NCBI GenBank assembly: GCA_964631265.1
Contig: CAZVWW010000103.1
Location: forward strand, 1 to 8,321
Length of the DNA: 8,321 bases
From: CAZVWW01 sp964631265
GTDB lineage: Bacteria; Thermotogota; Thermotogae; MWEM01
Direction: 5' to 3'
In this document: piece after piece, positions 1 through 7,205 of the stretch
Position numbering within the stretch: position 1 is the stretch's first letter
Layout of the letters: every line of letters starts with the position of its first letter
Notes under the pieces: generated by a model
What the model was told of the DNA's origin: nothing
Databases searched by the model: none
The model's input: only the letters and a program-made list of their open reading frames with translations
Position numbers and translations under genes: made by a program

Positions 1-429
1 GATACCAAAGGCTTTATAAAGGCGAGTCTGAAGCGATTTGCCGATAATCTCGGGTTCGATGCCGGTATCTGGTTTAGGGATAGAATCATAGGCGTCATCG
101 GCTATCACAAACACGACTGGGAGAACAGAACGGCCCGGCTCGGTTACTGGCTCGGCAGAGAAGGCCAGGGGATGGGTGCTATGACCCGGGCAGCACACAG
201 GATGACACAATGGGCCTTTGAAGATTACAAGATGCATAAGGTGGAGATCGCCTGTGCCTCAAAAAATCACAAGAGCCGGGCCATCCCCAAAAGGCTCGGT
301 TTCGTTGAAGAAGGCAGCATCAGAGATGCCGAATGGCTGTACGACCATTTTGTGGATCATATCGTATATGGTCTTCTTGAAGACGAATATCGTGCAGCTG
401 AACCCTTTAAGAAGACGACGGGGGAATAG
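1..429 (+). CDS. GNAT-family N-acetyltransferase, RimJ/RimL type, 5'-truncated by window edge
   Basis: Frame 1 is open from the first base to the TAG at 427-429, giving 142 visible residues; the start lies outside the window. Established knowledge: this fold transfers acetyl from acetyl-CoA to an amine, in the RimJ/RimL branch often the alpha-amine of a ribosomal protein or of a small molecule. Visible marks are the strand RLGYWLGREGQGMGAMT (about residues 45-61), which is the pyrophosphate-binding loop of motif A, then a helix, KVEIACASKNHKSR (motif B region, with the typical Asn), and the C-terminal signature RLGFVEEG followed by the aromatic, His-rich closing strand. This order and spacing is that of RimL/YdaF-like enzymes. 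The missing part is the N-terminal strand and helix. The next gene starts 2 bases after the stop, so the two probably share an mRNA. The family is sure; the substrate cannot be told. Confidence 0.9.
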   Translation, partial: DTKGFIKASLKRFADNLGFDAGIWFRDRIIGVIGYHKHDWENRTARLGYWLGREGQGMGAMTRAAHRMTQWAFEDYKMHKVEIACASKNHKSRAIPKRLGFVEEGSIRDAEWLYDHFVDHIVYGLLEDEYRAAEPFKKTTGE

Positions 430-431
430 AG

Positions 432-947
432 ATGTGGATTGAATTTGTGAAAGCGTATCCCATATTGTCTGCCATGATGCAGTTTGCAGTCCTGGGGACA
501 CTTGGAGAGTGGCTTGGAACAGCGGTGAGAAAGAGGGGCTTCATCTCCTTCTCTCCCGGTATTGTTCTGGGAAAGATGGCGATATGGGCCATCCTTGCCG
601 TCATGATTAAATATGCCTTTGCCGGTTTCGGGGGATTCGTCGATGCGCTCGTGATCGAGGGGATGCTGCCGGACCTCTACCGGCCTTTTTTCATCTCCCT
701 CTTCATGAACCTCCTCTTTGGTCCGGTGTTAATAACGTCCCACCGGTCAATGGACAATATCCTTGAAAGGGCAAAAAACTGGCGGGGAATTAAGGGGGCA
801 CTACTCACCCTCATCTGGTTCTGGATACCGGCTCATACGATCACATTCATCATGCCGAAGGTCTGGCAAATAACTCTCGCCGCTGTGTGGTCGGTTGCCC
901 TCGGTGTCATAATGGGTTTTTTCAACCGGAAGAAACGACCTTCCTGA
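432..947 (+). CDS. Small multi-span membrane protein, weakly Mpv17/PMP22-like
   Basis: 171 residues, starting with ATG 2 bases after the acetyltransferase stop, with GGGGA a few bases upstream as a possible ribosome site. It is very hydrophobic, with likely membrane segments around residues 10-31, 47-72, 84-103, 120-141 and 144-164, and ends in a basic tail (NRKKRPS), suggesting an inner-membrane protein with a cytoplasmic C-terminus. The layout, the GPVLITSHRSMDNIL stretch after the third segment and the ending WFWIPAHTITFIMP...WQITLAAVW recall the eukaryotic Mpv17/PMP22 family and its bacterial relatives (conserved Gly-Pro, then W-x-x-x-H/N-F-x-x-x-P and a W-containing last helix). That similarity is judged by eye and is uncertain; bacterial members have no settled function. 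Its last 26 bases overlap the end of the convergent PHP gene. No clear terminator follows it. Confidence 0.8.
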   Translation: MWIEFVKAYPILSAMMQFAVLGTLGEWLGTAVRKRGFISFSPGIVLGKMAIWAILAVMIKYAFAGFGGFVDALVIEGMLPDLYRPFFISLFMNLLFGPVLITSHRSMDNILERAKNWRGIKGALLTLIWFWIPAHTITFIMPKVWQITLAAVWSVALGVIMGFFNRKKRPS

Positions 948-1659
948 ATTGCCATTCGCCATTGTTAAAAGAGTAGAGATAATCAAATCCGATTTCGGAC
1001 AGCCTGTCAAGACCTTCACGGATGCCCTTCCCGACTTCAGAGGCGCGGTGGGCATCGGAGCCGATGGTGATAATCTCCCCGCCCGCTTCCTTGTAGAGTT
1101 TCAACAGATCCCAGTCCGGATTGGGCTCACCGTACATGGAAACGGCCTTCATGTTCAACTCAATCCCCTTGCCCTTTTCAATGATTAATCTGTAAATCTC
1201 CCGGATTTGAGAATAATAGCGTGAATCGAACTTCCTGTTGTCATCATCGTATCGCCGTGGCAGATCGAGATGACCCAGAACGGTAAAATCATCGACTTCG
1301 TCTGCCAGTTCATACAAATTCGCCAGATACTGGTGATAGTTGATCTTCCCGTTTATTTTCTCAAAATGATCGTGAAAGGAGAGGATGACAAAATCAAAGA
1401 GCGATAAATCCACGGACTGCTCCACCTTAAAATCCCAACTGTACTCAAGACCGGCGGGCAGTCCGAAGGCGTTCAATGTCTTGATGTAGAGCTCCCGGTC
1501 CCCAATGGTATCCTCCACGGCAAACGGGGTATCCATGTCGTCGATATGATCCGTTATCATCAGGTCCTGAATGCCCAACTTTTCAGCTTGTTCCTTTATT
1601 GCTTCAATGCGGGCCTCTGAATCGCCTGAAAAATAAGAGTGTAGGTGATAATCCTGCAT
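922..1659 (-). CDS. PHP-domain phosphohydrolase, HisJ-like histidinol-phosphatase family
   Basis: 245 residues from the ATG at 1659-1657. The family (PHP, metal-dependent phosphoesterases with a TIM-like barrel) includes HisJ, which dephosphorylates L-histidinol phosphate. The metal-ligand series is complete by eye: H5 and H7 (YHLHS), D13, H38 (ITDH), E72 (GLEYS), H96 (SFHDH), H130 (LGHLD), D202 and H204 (GSDAH). The length is close to HisJ (about 260). The enzyme is therefore probably active, in the cytoplasm. I chose this start because AAAGGA lies 10 bases upstream and the protein then begins right at the first metal motif. An ATG at 1680 overlaps the meaB stop as ATGA and would add seven basic residues; it remains possible. 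It is last in the mutase operon, with no his gene nearby, so true histidinol phosphatase activity is doubtful. Its 3' end overlaps the convergent membrane gene. Confidence 0.9.
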   Translation of the reverse strand: MQDYHLHSYFSGDSEARIEAIKEQAEKLGIQDLMITDHIDDMDTPFAVEDTIGDRELYIKTLNAFGLPAGLEYSWDFKVEQSVDLSLFDFVILSFHDHFEKINGKINYHQYLANLYELADEVDDFTVLGHLDLPRRYDDDNRKFDSRYYSQIREIYRLIIEKGKGIELNMKAVSMYGEPNPDWDLLKLYKEAGGEIITIGSDAHRASEVGKGIREGLDRLSEIGFDYLYSFNNGEWQFRKVVSSG

Positions 1660-1669
1660 ATGCCTTTTT

Positions 1670-1675
1670 TCCTTT
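1670..1675 (-). promoter_or_regulatory. Ribosome binding site for the PHP gene
   Basis: AAAGGA on the minus strand, 10 bases before the ATG at 1659. It lies just inside and after the meaB stop (TGA at 1679-1677), so it would be read by ribosomes finishing meaB. It favours 1659 over the earlier ATG at 1680, which has no comparable purine run in front of it. Confidence 0.5.
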
Positions 1676-1676
1676 C

Positions 1677-2795
1677 TCATGATAAACACTTCAACAGTTC
1701 CGAGGCCCCCATCGCCGGGGTCATCTCACCCTTCAGAAGGGCCTCTTTGACACGGGGGAGATTGGCCTTCACACACTCATCATCGTAAAACTGCTTTTGC
1801 AGATACTCATCTATCATGGCGTGCATCCAGTCGACATCCTGCGTATGACGCCGCTGTGTAAAAACACCTGATGCCCTGACGTCCTTCTCGAACTGTCTGA
1901 TAATATCCCATATCTCCTCTATCCCGTCGCCCGTTAAGGCGGAGCAGGTATAGGCCTTTGTCTCCCAGCCCCTTGTTGCGGGTTGAAGATAATGAAGGAT
2001 CCGGTTGTACTCGCTCTTTGTGACCTCGGCCTTTCTTCTGTTTTCGCCGTCCGCCTTGTTGATCAGGATTGCATCGGCGAGCTCCATAACCCCTTTTTTC
2101 ATCCCCTGGAGCTCATCGCCGGCCCCGGTTATTGTGAGCAGCAGAAAGAAGTCCACCATCGATCGGACGGTGATCTCACTCTGTCCGACACCGACGGTTT
2201 CAACCAGGATAACGTCAAACCCGGCCGCCTCAAGGACGATCATGGTCTCGCGGCTCTTTCTCGCCACCCCGCCCAGTACACCGCCCGAGGGGGACGGTCT
2301 GATGAAGGCCTCCGGTCTTGTGGAGAGTTTTGCCATCCTCGTCTTGTCCCCGAGTATGCTCCCCTTTGTTATGGAGCTGGACGGGTCAACAGCGAGGACC
2401 GCCACCCGATGGGAATTGTCGCAGAGAAAATTGCCGACGGCCTCGATAAACGTGCTCTTGCCGGAACCGGGCATGCCGGTAATGCCGATCCGGATCGATT
2501 GGCCGGCATGAGGCAGCAGCCGTTTAATCAACGCTTGTGCATCCTCCCGGTGTCTCTTCGAGTTACTTTCAACCAAAGTGATGGCCCTGGCAATAACGGT
2601 ACGGTCACCGTCAAGGACACCCTTTTCATAGTCGCTGATACTGAGTGATTGACGCTTGAAACTTTTTTTCTTTTTCTCCGGCCTTTCAAACCCCTCATGA
2701 CCCGAATGGATCCCGTCCATGACATTTGTGGTGTAATGATCGTCTGCGTCTTTGGGGACCCATCGAGGCCTTTTTCGTTTTTTTCCGTTATTCAT
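1677..2795 (-). CDS. meaB: Methylmalonyl-CoA mutase-associated GTPase MeaB (ArgK/MMAA family)
   Basis: 372-residue G3E-type P-loop GTPase. Known role of the family: a chaperone that binds methylmalonyl-CoA mutase, gates adenosylcobalamin loading by GTP hydrolysis and prevents or repairs oxidative inactivation of the cofactor; the human counterpart is MMAA. Visible motifs: Walker A GMPGSGKS at 107-114, the AVDPSSSITKGSILGDKTRM segment at 135-154 (switch I region), ETVGVGQSE at 199-207 (Walker B and switch), GAGDELQGMKKG at 225-236, and the guanine-specificity motif NKAD at 246-249. The C-terminal helices used for dimerisation are present (QDVDWMHAMIDEYL, about 319-332). The core begins near residue 52; the preceding ~50 residues are an unusual lysine/arginine-rich extension. 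The ATG overlaps the mutB stop by 8 bases, so translation is probably coupled. Position straight after mutAB fixes the partner. Confidence 0.97.
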   Translation of the reverse strand: MNNGKKRKRPRWVPKDADDHYTTNVMDGIHSGHEGFERPEKKKKSFKRQSLSISDYEKGVLDGDRTVIARAITLVESNSKRHREDAQALIKRLLPHAGQSIRIGITGMPGSGKSTFIEAVGNFLCDNSHRVAVLAVDPSSSITKGSILGDKTRMAKLSTRPEAFIRPSPSGGVLGGVARKSRETMIVLEAAGFDVILVETVGVGQSEITVRSMVDFFLLLTITGAGDELQGMKKGVMELADAILINKADGENRRKAEVTKSEYNRILHYLQPATRGWETKAYTCSALTGDGIEEIWDIIRQFEKDVRASGVFTQRRHTQDVDWMHAMIDEYLQKQFYDDECVKANLPRVKEALLKGEMTPAMGASELLKCLS

Positions 2796-4974
2796 CCGAG
2801 TATCCGAGCCTTCTGTTCAGTTCTTGGATCATCTTCTGTCCGGCCACGGGGAGCACCGTTCCGGGACCGAATATAAGAGAGGCCCCGTTCTGCTTGAGAA
2901 AATCATAGTCCTGGGCGGGGATAACGCCGCCGACAATGATCATGATATCCTCGCGGCCAAGCTTTTTGAGTTCTTCAACGAGCTTTGGAAGCAGCGTCTT
3001 GTGCCCGCCGGCGAGCGAGCTCATGCCAATGACGTGAACGTCATTTTCAACAGCCTGTGCCGCGGTCTCTTTTGGTGTCTGAAAGAGCGGGCCGATGTCA
3101 ACGTCAAAGCCCATATCGGCATAGGCGGTGGCCACCACTTTGGCGCCGCGATCGTGACCGTCCTGCCCCATCTTCGCGATGAGGATTCTCGGTCTGCGAC
3201 CCTCTTTTTCCTCGAAATCGTCGGCCATGGCCTTGACCTTTTCAATCTCTTCCTTTTCCGCGTATTCACTGCTGTATACGCCGGATATGGATCGTATGAT
3301 GGCCTTATGCCTGCCGGAGACCTTCTCGATGGCCTGTGAGATCTCTCCCAGCGTGGCCCGTTTCTCCGCTGCCTTCACGGACAGCTCAAGGAGGTTCCCC
3401 TCTCCTGTCTCCGCTGCTTCTTTGATTGCTTTCAGTGCTTTTTTGACCGCTTGCTCATCTCTCTCTTCTCTCAATTTTGCCAACCTCTTCAACTGTGATT
3501 TTCTGACGGCCGTGTTGTCGACCTCAAGGATATCGATTGGTTCTTCTTGATCCAGTCGGTAGCAGTTTGTTCCGACGATCTGTTCGCGCTTCGAGTCTAT
3601 CTTAGCCTGCCGTCTGGCCGCCGCCTCCTCGATTCTCATCTTTGGCAACCCCGTTTCGATGGCCTTCGCCATCCCGCCGAGCGATTCTATCTCCTGTATG
3701 TGTGCCCAGGCCTTTCGGGCCAGTTCATCGGTCAGTTTTTCAACGTAATACGATCCGCCCCAGGGGTCTATCACATCACATATACCCGTTTCTTTCTGTA
3801 GGAATATCTGGGTGTTTCGCGCAATTCGGGCTGAAAAATCCGTGGGGAGGGCGATTGCCTCGTCCAGGGCGTTGGTGTGAAGGGACTGGGTATGGCCCAG
3901 TGCAGCCCCCATTGCCTCCAAACAGGTTCTGGCAACGTTGTTGTAAGGGTCCTGCTCCTGAAGGCTCCACCCGGACGTCTGGGAATGGGTTCTCAAACTC
4001 ATGGATTTGGGGTTTTCGGGGTTAAATGTTTTGATCATCCTGGCCCAGAGGATTCGGGCGGCCCTCAATTTGGCCACCTCCATGAAATAATTCATACCGA
4101 TTCCCCAGAAGAAGGAGATTCTCGGGGCGAATGCATCGATATCGATACCGGCGTTGACGCCTGTTTTGACATATTCAAGCCCGTCTGCAAGCGTATAGCC
4201 GAGTTCGATGTCCGCCGTAGCCCCCGCTTCCTGCATATGATAACCGGAGACACTGATGCTGTTGAACTTCGGCATGTTCTCCGATGTGTACTTGAATATG
4301 TCGGCAATAATCCGCATGGACATCGCCGGTGGATAGATATAGGTGTTTCTCACCATGTATTCCTTTAAGATGTCGTTCTGAATCGTACCTTTCAAATCCC
4401 GAATGTCGACACCCTGCTCTTTGGCTGCGACAATATAAAAGGCCATTATGGGGAGAACCGCCCCGTTCATTGTCATGGAAACAGACATCTCATCGAGGGG
4501 GATGCCGTCAAAGAGCACTTTCATGTCGAGGATGGAGTCAACGGCAACACCGGCCTTTCCGACATCGCCTTCAACCCGTTCATGATCGGAGTCGTATCCT
4601 CTGTGTGTTGCCAGATCAAAGGCCACCGACAACCCCTTCTGTCCTGCGGCGAGGTTTCTTCTGTAAAAGGCGTTGCTCTCCTCGGCCGTTGAGAATCCCG
4701 CATACTGCCGGATCGTCCACGGTCTGTATTTGTACATGGTCGCATACGGGCCTCTCAGATAGGGCGGTATGCCGGCGGAGAAACCGAGATGCTCCACTCC
4801 GTCGTAATCCAGTTTGGTATACAGCGGTTTGATATTGATCTTTTCATTTGTCTCGCGGTTGAAGGCGGTTATGTCTTTTCCGAGTTTGTTCTGTGCCTTC
4901 TCGCGCCAGTTTGAATAATTCGTTTTTTCAGGACGCGCTGAAAAATTGATCTTGGTGAAATCCGGTTTCTTCAT
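2788..4974 (-). CDS. mutB: Methylmalonyl-CoA mutase large (catalytic) subunit
   Basis: 728 residues, the same length as the Propionibacterium shermanii catalytic subunit. It interconverts methylmalonyl-CoA and succinyl-CoA by a radical mechanism with adenosylcobalamin. The N-terminal TIM barrel (about 50-410) holds the substrate residues equivalent to P. shermanii Y89, Q197, R207 and H244: Y91 (RQYAGFST), Q199 (GTIQND), R209 (MVRNTY) and H246 (SGYHMQEAG). Tyr plus Arg at these places indicates methylmalonyl-CoA rather than isobutyryl-CoA, where Phe and Gln are expected. The C-terminal flavodoxin-like B12 domain (about 594-728) has the base-off/His-on motif D605-G-H607-D-R-G, preceded by K601, followed by the SSLAGGH and GGVIP loops. 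The ATG at 4974 is chosen over an in-frame codon at 5004 because a strong AGGAGG site precedes it, it forms an ATGA overlap with mutA, and the extra residues are Gly-rich and unlike the family. Confidence 0.98.
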   Translation of the reverse strand: MKKPDFTKINFSARPEKTNYSNWREKAQNKLGKDITAFNRETNEKINIKPLYTKLDYDGVEHLGFSAGIPPYLRGPYATMYKYRPWTIRQYAGFSTAEESNAFYRRNLAAGQKGLSVAFDLATHRGYDSDHERVEGDVGKAGVAVDSILDMKVLFDGIPLDEMSVSMTMNGAVLPIMAFYIVAAKEQGVDIRDLKGTIQNDILKEYMVRNTYIYPPAMSMRIIADIFKYTSENMPKFNSISVSGYHMQEAGATADIELGYTLADGLEYVKTGVNAGIDIDAFAPRISFFWGIGMNYFMEVAKLRAARILWARMIKTFNPENPKSMSLRTHSQTSGWSLQEQDPYNNVARTCLEAMGAALGHTQSLHTNALDEAIALPTDFSARIARNTQIFLQKETGICDVIDPWGGSYYVEKLTDELARKAWAHIQEIESLGGMAKAIETGLPKMRIEEAAARRQAKIDSKREQIVGTNCYRLDQEEPIDILEVDNTAVRKSQLKRLAKLREERDEQAVKKALKAIKEAAETGEGNLLELSVKAAEKRATLGEISQAIEKVSGRHKAIIRSISGVYSSEYAEKEEIEKVKAMADDFEEKEGRRPRILIAKMGQDGHDRGAKVVATAYADMGFDVDIGPLFQTPKETAAQAVENDVHVIGMSSLAGGHKTLLPKLVEELKKLGREDIMIIVGGVIPAQDYDFLKQNGASLIFGPGTVLPVAGQKMIQELNRRLGYSDE

Positions 4975-7082
4975 GCTTGTTCCCCCTCCTGTTCCAGGAC
5001 CCATGACTGGAGTTTTTTATTGATCTCGTAGATGTCTGAGCGGATATGGATATAATCATCGAGTCCGGCCGCTCTGTATTCCTTTTCTTCTTCCCTTCCG
5101 GGTTTTCCGGCAAGCAGGACATAAACATCATCGCGCTCTTCCTTCAGAGCCTTGACAAACGGGACGACCACTTCCGGATACATTTTGTTTGAAGAACAGA
5201 TAATCACGATCTTCGCAGGAGAGGCAACAGCCTCTTCAACGGCCTTTTCAACAGACTCAAAACTGTTGTTGTCGATCGTCCTGAACCCGCCGACCTCGAA
5301 AAAGCCCCTGGAAAAGTCTGTTCTCGGTTTGTGGACAGCCAATTTACCGAAGTTGGCGAAGAAAATGGGCGGGCGCTGACCGGTTTTTTTCGAGATCGCC
5401 TTTGAGCCTTCCCGCAGTTCTTCAAACGGCTCTGATGCGTAGTGGATGTTGACCGGATCGACGCTTTCTTTTCCGCTAAAGAGGTGTTCGGTGACCTGTT
5501 CGATATCGAAACCCCTGGAATAGGCATCCATGACCCGGTCGATCAAACCGCTTTCTCCTGAATCGATGGCCAGCTCCTCGGTATTGCGCTTTTTCAAATG
5601 TGCTTCCATGTCATGGTTAATCCGGTCTGAGATACTGTTTTTTTGTTTTTTATCTTCTGTCAGGACGGTTTCGTCCAAATCGGGATACATATTATTGCCC
5701 ACGATGACATCCCTTCTCGTCTTCAATCGTTTCTGTCTGAATTGGTTGGTCTTCTCAAGGTCCTTTTGAACGCCACCCTGCTTATAAAAAGCCATAAAGC
5801 CGCCGGCTCCTTCGATCGCCTGGAATTTTGCCCAGGCCGCCTCAGCAACCTCCGCGGTGAGTTTCTCGATATACCAGGTCCCGCCAACGGGATCGATGGG
5901 GGAATCGAGATGGCATTCTTTCTTGAGGATCAGCTGGACATTCCTCGCAATCCGCTTTGAAAAAGCTCCGGGCTGTCTCGTCCTCTCATCAAAGGGGGCG
6001 ACATGCAGGGAGTCAACCCCTCCCAGAACAGCTGAGAAGGCCTGTGAGGTATCCCTGAGCATGTTGACATAAGGATCGTACACCGTCTGGGTAAAGGGCG
6101 ATGTCCGTGCATGGATGACAATCTTCTGTGATTCTCTTGAACCCCCGAAGGCCTCGACGATGTTTGCCCAGAGGAGTTTCGCCGCCCTCAATTTGGCAAT
6201 CTCCATGAAGAAGTTAGAGCCAACAGAGAAGGAGAAGGTTATCTTGCTGGCCGTTGAATCGATCGGATGGCCTCTCTCAAGCATCTCACTGATATACTGA
6301 ACGGCAGTTGACATGGCATAGGCAAGTTCTTCAACGGCACTGGCCCCGCCATGTGCGTAATGAACCGTGTCAACGAGAATGGTTCGGATGTTCGGCGCCT
6401 TGCTCAGACTCCAGCTCAGGACTTCAGACATGAGATCGGATGCCTTTTCCATCTCAACCGGCAGCTTTCCCGTCCCGGTGAGATAGCCGATAGGATCAGC
6501 GCCTATCGTTCCCTTCAAAGCATCAAGCCCCCACTTTTTCTCCCTGAAAAAAGCGCCAATCATCGCGAGGATATTCAAAGCGGACGGTCCGCCGTTCACA
6601 AAAAACGGATACTGATCTGCTTTAATCGCGCTCAAAGCCTCTTTGAGATCCTCAAAGGTCCTGACGGTCAATCCGTTATAGACATCTTGCTTCTGGATCC
6701 GGCCTTCCTTAACCGTATCGTCAAGGACAATGTTAATGCCCGTCATCCCGCGCCCGATATCCTCTCTCAATTCCCCGTTGAACACTTCAGGAACCGGTGC
6801 CTTCTCCTCCTGGCTGATCGTCCAGGACTGATTCAGATAACCGGTCTCATCCGTCTGCCGGACAAACCTCTGGAAACCGGGAAACGTGTCCCTGTGCTCC
6901 GTTTTTTCAAGGTCTTCTTTTCTGTATATTGGTTTTAATGTGATGCCCTCCGGTGTCCTGGTCCTCATCTTTCGATCGAAAGGCACCCCTTTTAACAGCT
7001 TAACGGCAGCGTTTTTCCATTCTTCATAAGTAACCCTGGAGAAATCCTCAAAGAGTCTTTCTCTCTCCTGATTCTCTTCCAT
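4971..7082 (-). CDS. mutA: Methylmalonyl-CoA mutase small (non-catalytic) subunit
   Basis: 703 residues, homologous along its whole length to the large subunit and forming the heterodimer with it. Shared landmarks are WKNAAVKLLKG (22-32), the barrel strand FFVNGGPSALNILAMIGAFF (160-179), FSFSVGSNFFMEIAKLRAAK (283-302), HARTSPFTQTVYDPYVN (324-340), KRIARNVQLILKKE (376-389) and DPVGGTWYIEKLT (397-409). The active-site series is degraded: the TIQN glutamine is Gly (GTIGAD, 191-196), the substrate arginine is absent, and the B12-domain DxHxxG is replaced in the FFANFGKLAVHKPRTDF region (574-590), so it should not hold cobalamin. This is normal for small subunits, which are structural. It is longer than the ~640 residues of the P. 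shermanii protein. The start has GAGGT 10 bases upstream. It is the first gene of the operon and follows the promoter at 7151-7159. The stop overlaps mutB as ATGA. Confidence 0.96.
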   Translation of the reverse strand: MEENQERERLFEDFSRVTYEEWKNAAVKLLKGVPFDRKMRTRTPEGITLKPIYRKEDLEKTEHRDTFPGFQRFVRQTDETGYLNQSWTISQEEKAPVPEVFNGELREDIGRGMTGINIVLDDTVKEGRIQKQDVYNGLTVRTFEDLKEALSAIKADQYPFFVNGGPSALNILAMIGAFFREKKWGLDALKGTIGADPIGYLTGTGKLPVEMEKASDLMSEVLSWSLSKAPNIRTILVDTVHYAHGGASAVEELAYAMSTAVQYISEMLERGHPIDSTASKITFSFSVGSNFFMEIAKLRAAKLLWANIVEAFGGSRESQKIVIHARTSPFTQTVYDPYVNMLRDTSQAFSAVLGGVDSLHVAPFDERTRQPGAFSKRIARNVQLILKKECHLDSPIDPVGGTWYIEKLTAEVAEAAWAKFQAIEGAGGFMAFYKQGGVQKDLEKTNQFRQKRLKTRRDVIVGNNMYPDLDETVLTEDKKQKNSISDRINHDMEAHLKKRNTEELAIDSGESGLIDRVMDAYSRGFDIEQVTEHLFSGKESVDPVNIHYASEPFEELREGSKAISKKTGQRPPIFFANFGKLAVHKPRTDFSRGFFEVGGFRTIDNNSFESVEKAVEEAVASPAKIVIICSSNKMYPEVVVPFVKALKEERDDVYVLLAGKPGREEEKEYRAAGLDDYIHIRSDIYEINKKLQSWVLEQEGEQA
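4982..4990 (-). promoter_or_regulatory. Strong ribosome binding site for mutB
   Basis: AGGAGGGGG on the minus strand, 7 bases before the ATG at 4974 and inside the last codons of mutA. It is the best Shine-Dalgarno match in the window and decides the mutB start. A strong site here, together with the ATGA overlap, would keep production of the two mutase subunits roughly equal. Confidence 0.8.
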
Positions 7083-7092
7083 CTTATTATCA

Positions 7093-7097
7093 ACCTC
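7093..7097 (-). promoter_or_regulatory. Ribosome binding site for mutA
   Basis: GAGGT on the minus strand, 10 bases before the ATG at 7082. It is the only good purine-rich match in the leader, and there is no alternative in-frame start close by. Confidence 0.6.
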
Positions 7098-7116
7098 ACT
7101 TCCTGGTATATTTCGG

Positions 7117-7140
7117 GGTTTTCAGCAAGACTGAAACACC
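7117..7140 (-). promoter_or_regulatory. Small hairpin at the 5' end of the mutA leader
   Basis: On the minus strand GGT-g-TTTCAG pairs with CTGAAA-ACC around a TCTTG loop: nine pairs with one bulged base. With the predicted start near 7144 the hairpin begins about four bases from the mRNA 5' end, a position that can protect mRNA from decay. No U-run follows, so it is not an intrinsic terminator, and it leaves the ribosome site free. The structure is seen in sequence; the function is inferred. Confidence 0.4.
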
Positions 7141-7150
7141 GTTTGCCTGT

Positions 7151-7159
7151 ATTATAACA
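7151..7159 (-). promoter_or_regulatory. Extended -10 sigma-70-type promoter for mutA-mutB-meaB-php
   Basis: The minus strand reads TGTTATAAT: a perfect TATAAT (7156-7151) with the TGn extension (7159-7157). At 17-base spacing the -35 hexamer would be CCAATC (7179-7174), a poor match, which is common when an extended -10 is present. The start would fall at the A near 7144, giving a leader of about 62 bases. It lies downstream of the apbE-like terminator, as an operon promoter should. Confidence 0.65.
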
Positions 7160-7188
7160 TCAGTTGGGGGAAGGATTGGAATCGAGTT

Positions 7189-7204
7189 GATTTCTCGGGA
7201 TTTC
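7189..7204. repeat. Direct repeat GATTTC at 10-base period upstream of the mutA promoter
   Basis: GATTTC at 7189-7194 recurs at 7199-7204, exactly one DNA helical turn apart. It would sit about 45-60 bases before the predicted mutA start, a usual place for an activator to bind. A small palindrome GATTGGAATC (7174-7183) covers the poor -35. Both are short and could be chance. Confidence 0.25.
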
Positions 7205-7205
7205 T

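Noticed and set aside
893..927. Possible hairpin GGTTGCCC...GGG-T6-CAACC near the convergent gene ends
   Set aside because: The outer arms are 25 bases apart and the inner stem is only 3 pairs; not convincing as a terminator on either strand.
1983..2648. Long plus-strand open frames (221 and 168 residues) opposite meaB
   Set aside because: They lie wholly within the sure meaB gene, lack any recognisable domain, have no convincing ribosome site, and look like codon-bias shadows.
4975..5004. Upstream in-frame mutB start at 5004
   Set aside because: The added residues are Gly-rich, unlike the family, and are encoded by the ribosome-site sequence itself; the ATG at 4974 has the site at the right distance.
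6351..6938. 195-residue plus-strand open frame opposite mutA, and a similar one at 2752-3339 opposite mutB/meaB
   Set aside because: Antisense to highly conserved coding sequence, with compositions typical of reverse-frame translation and no family resemblance.
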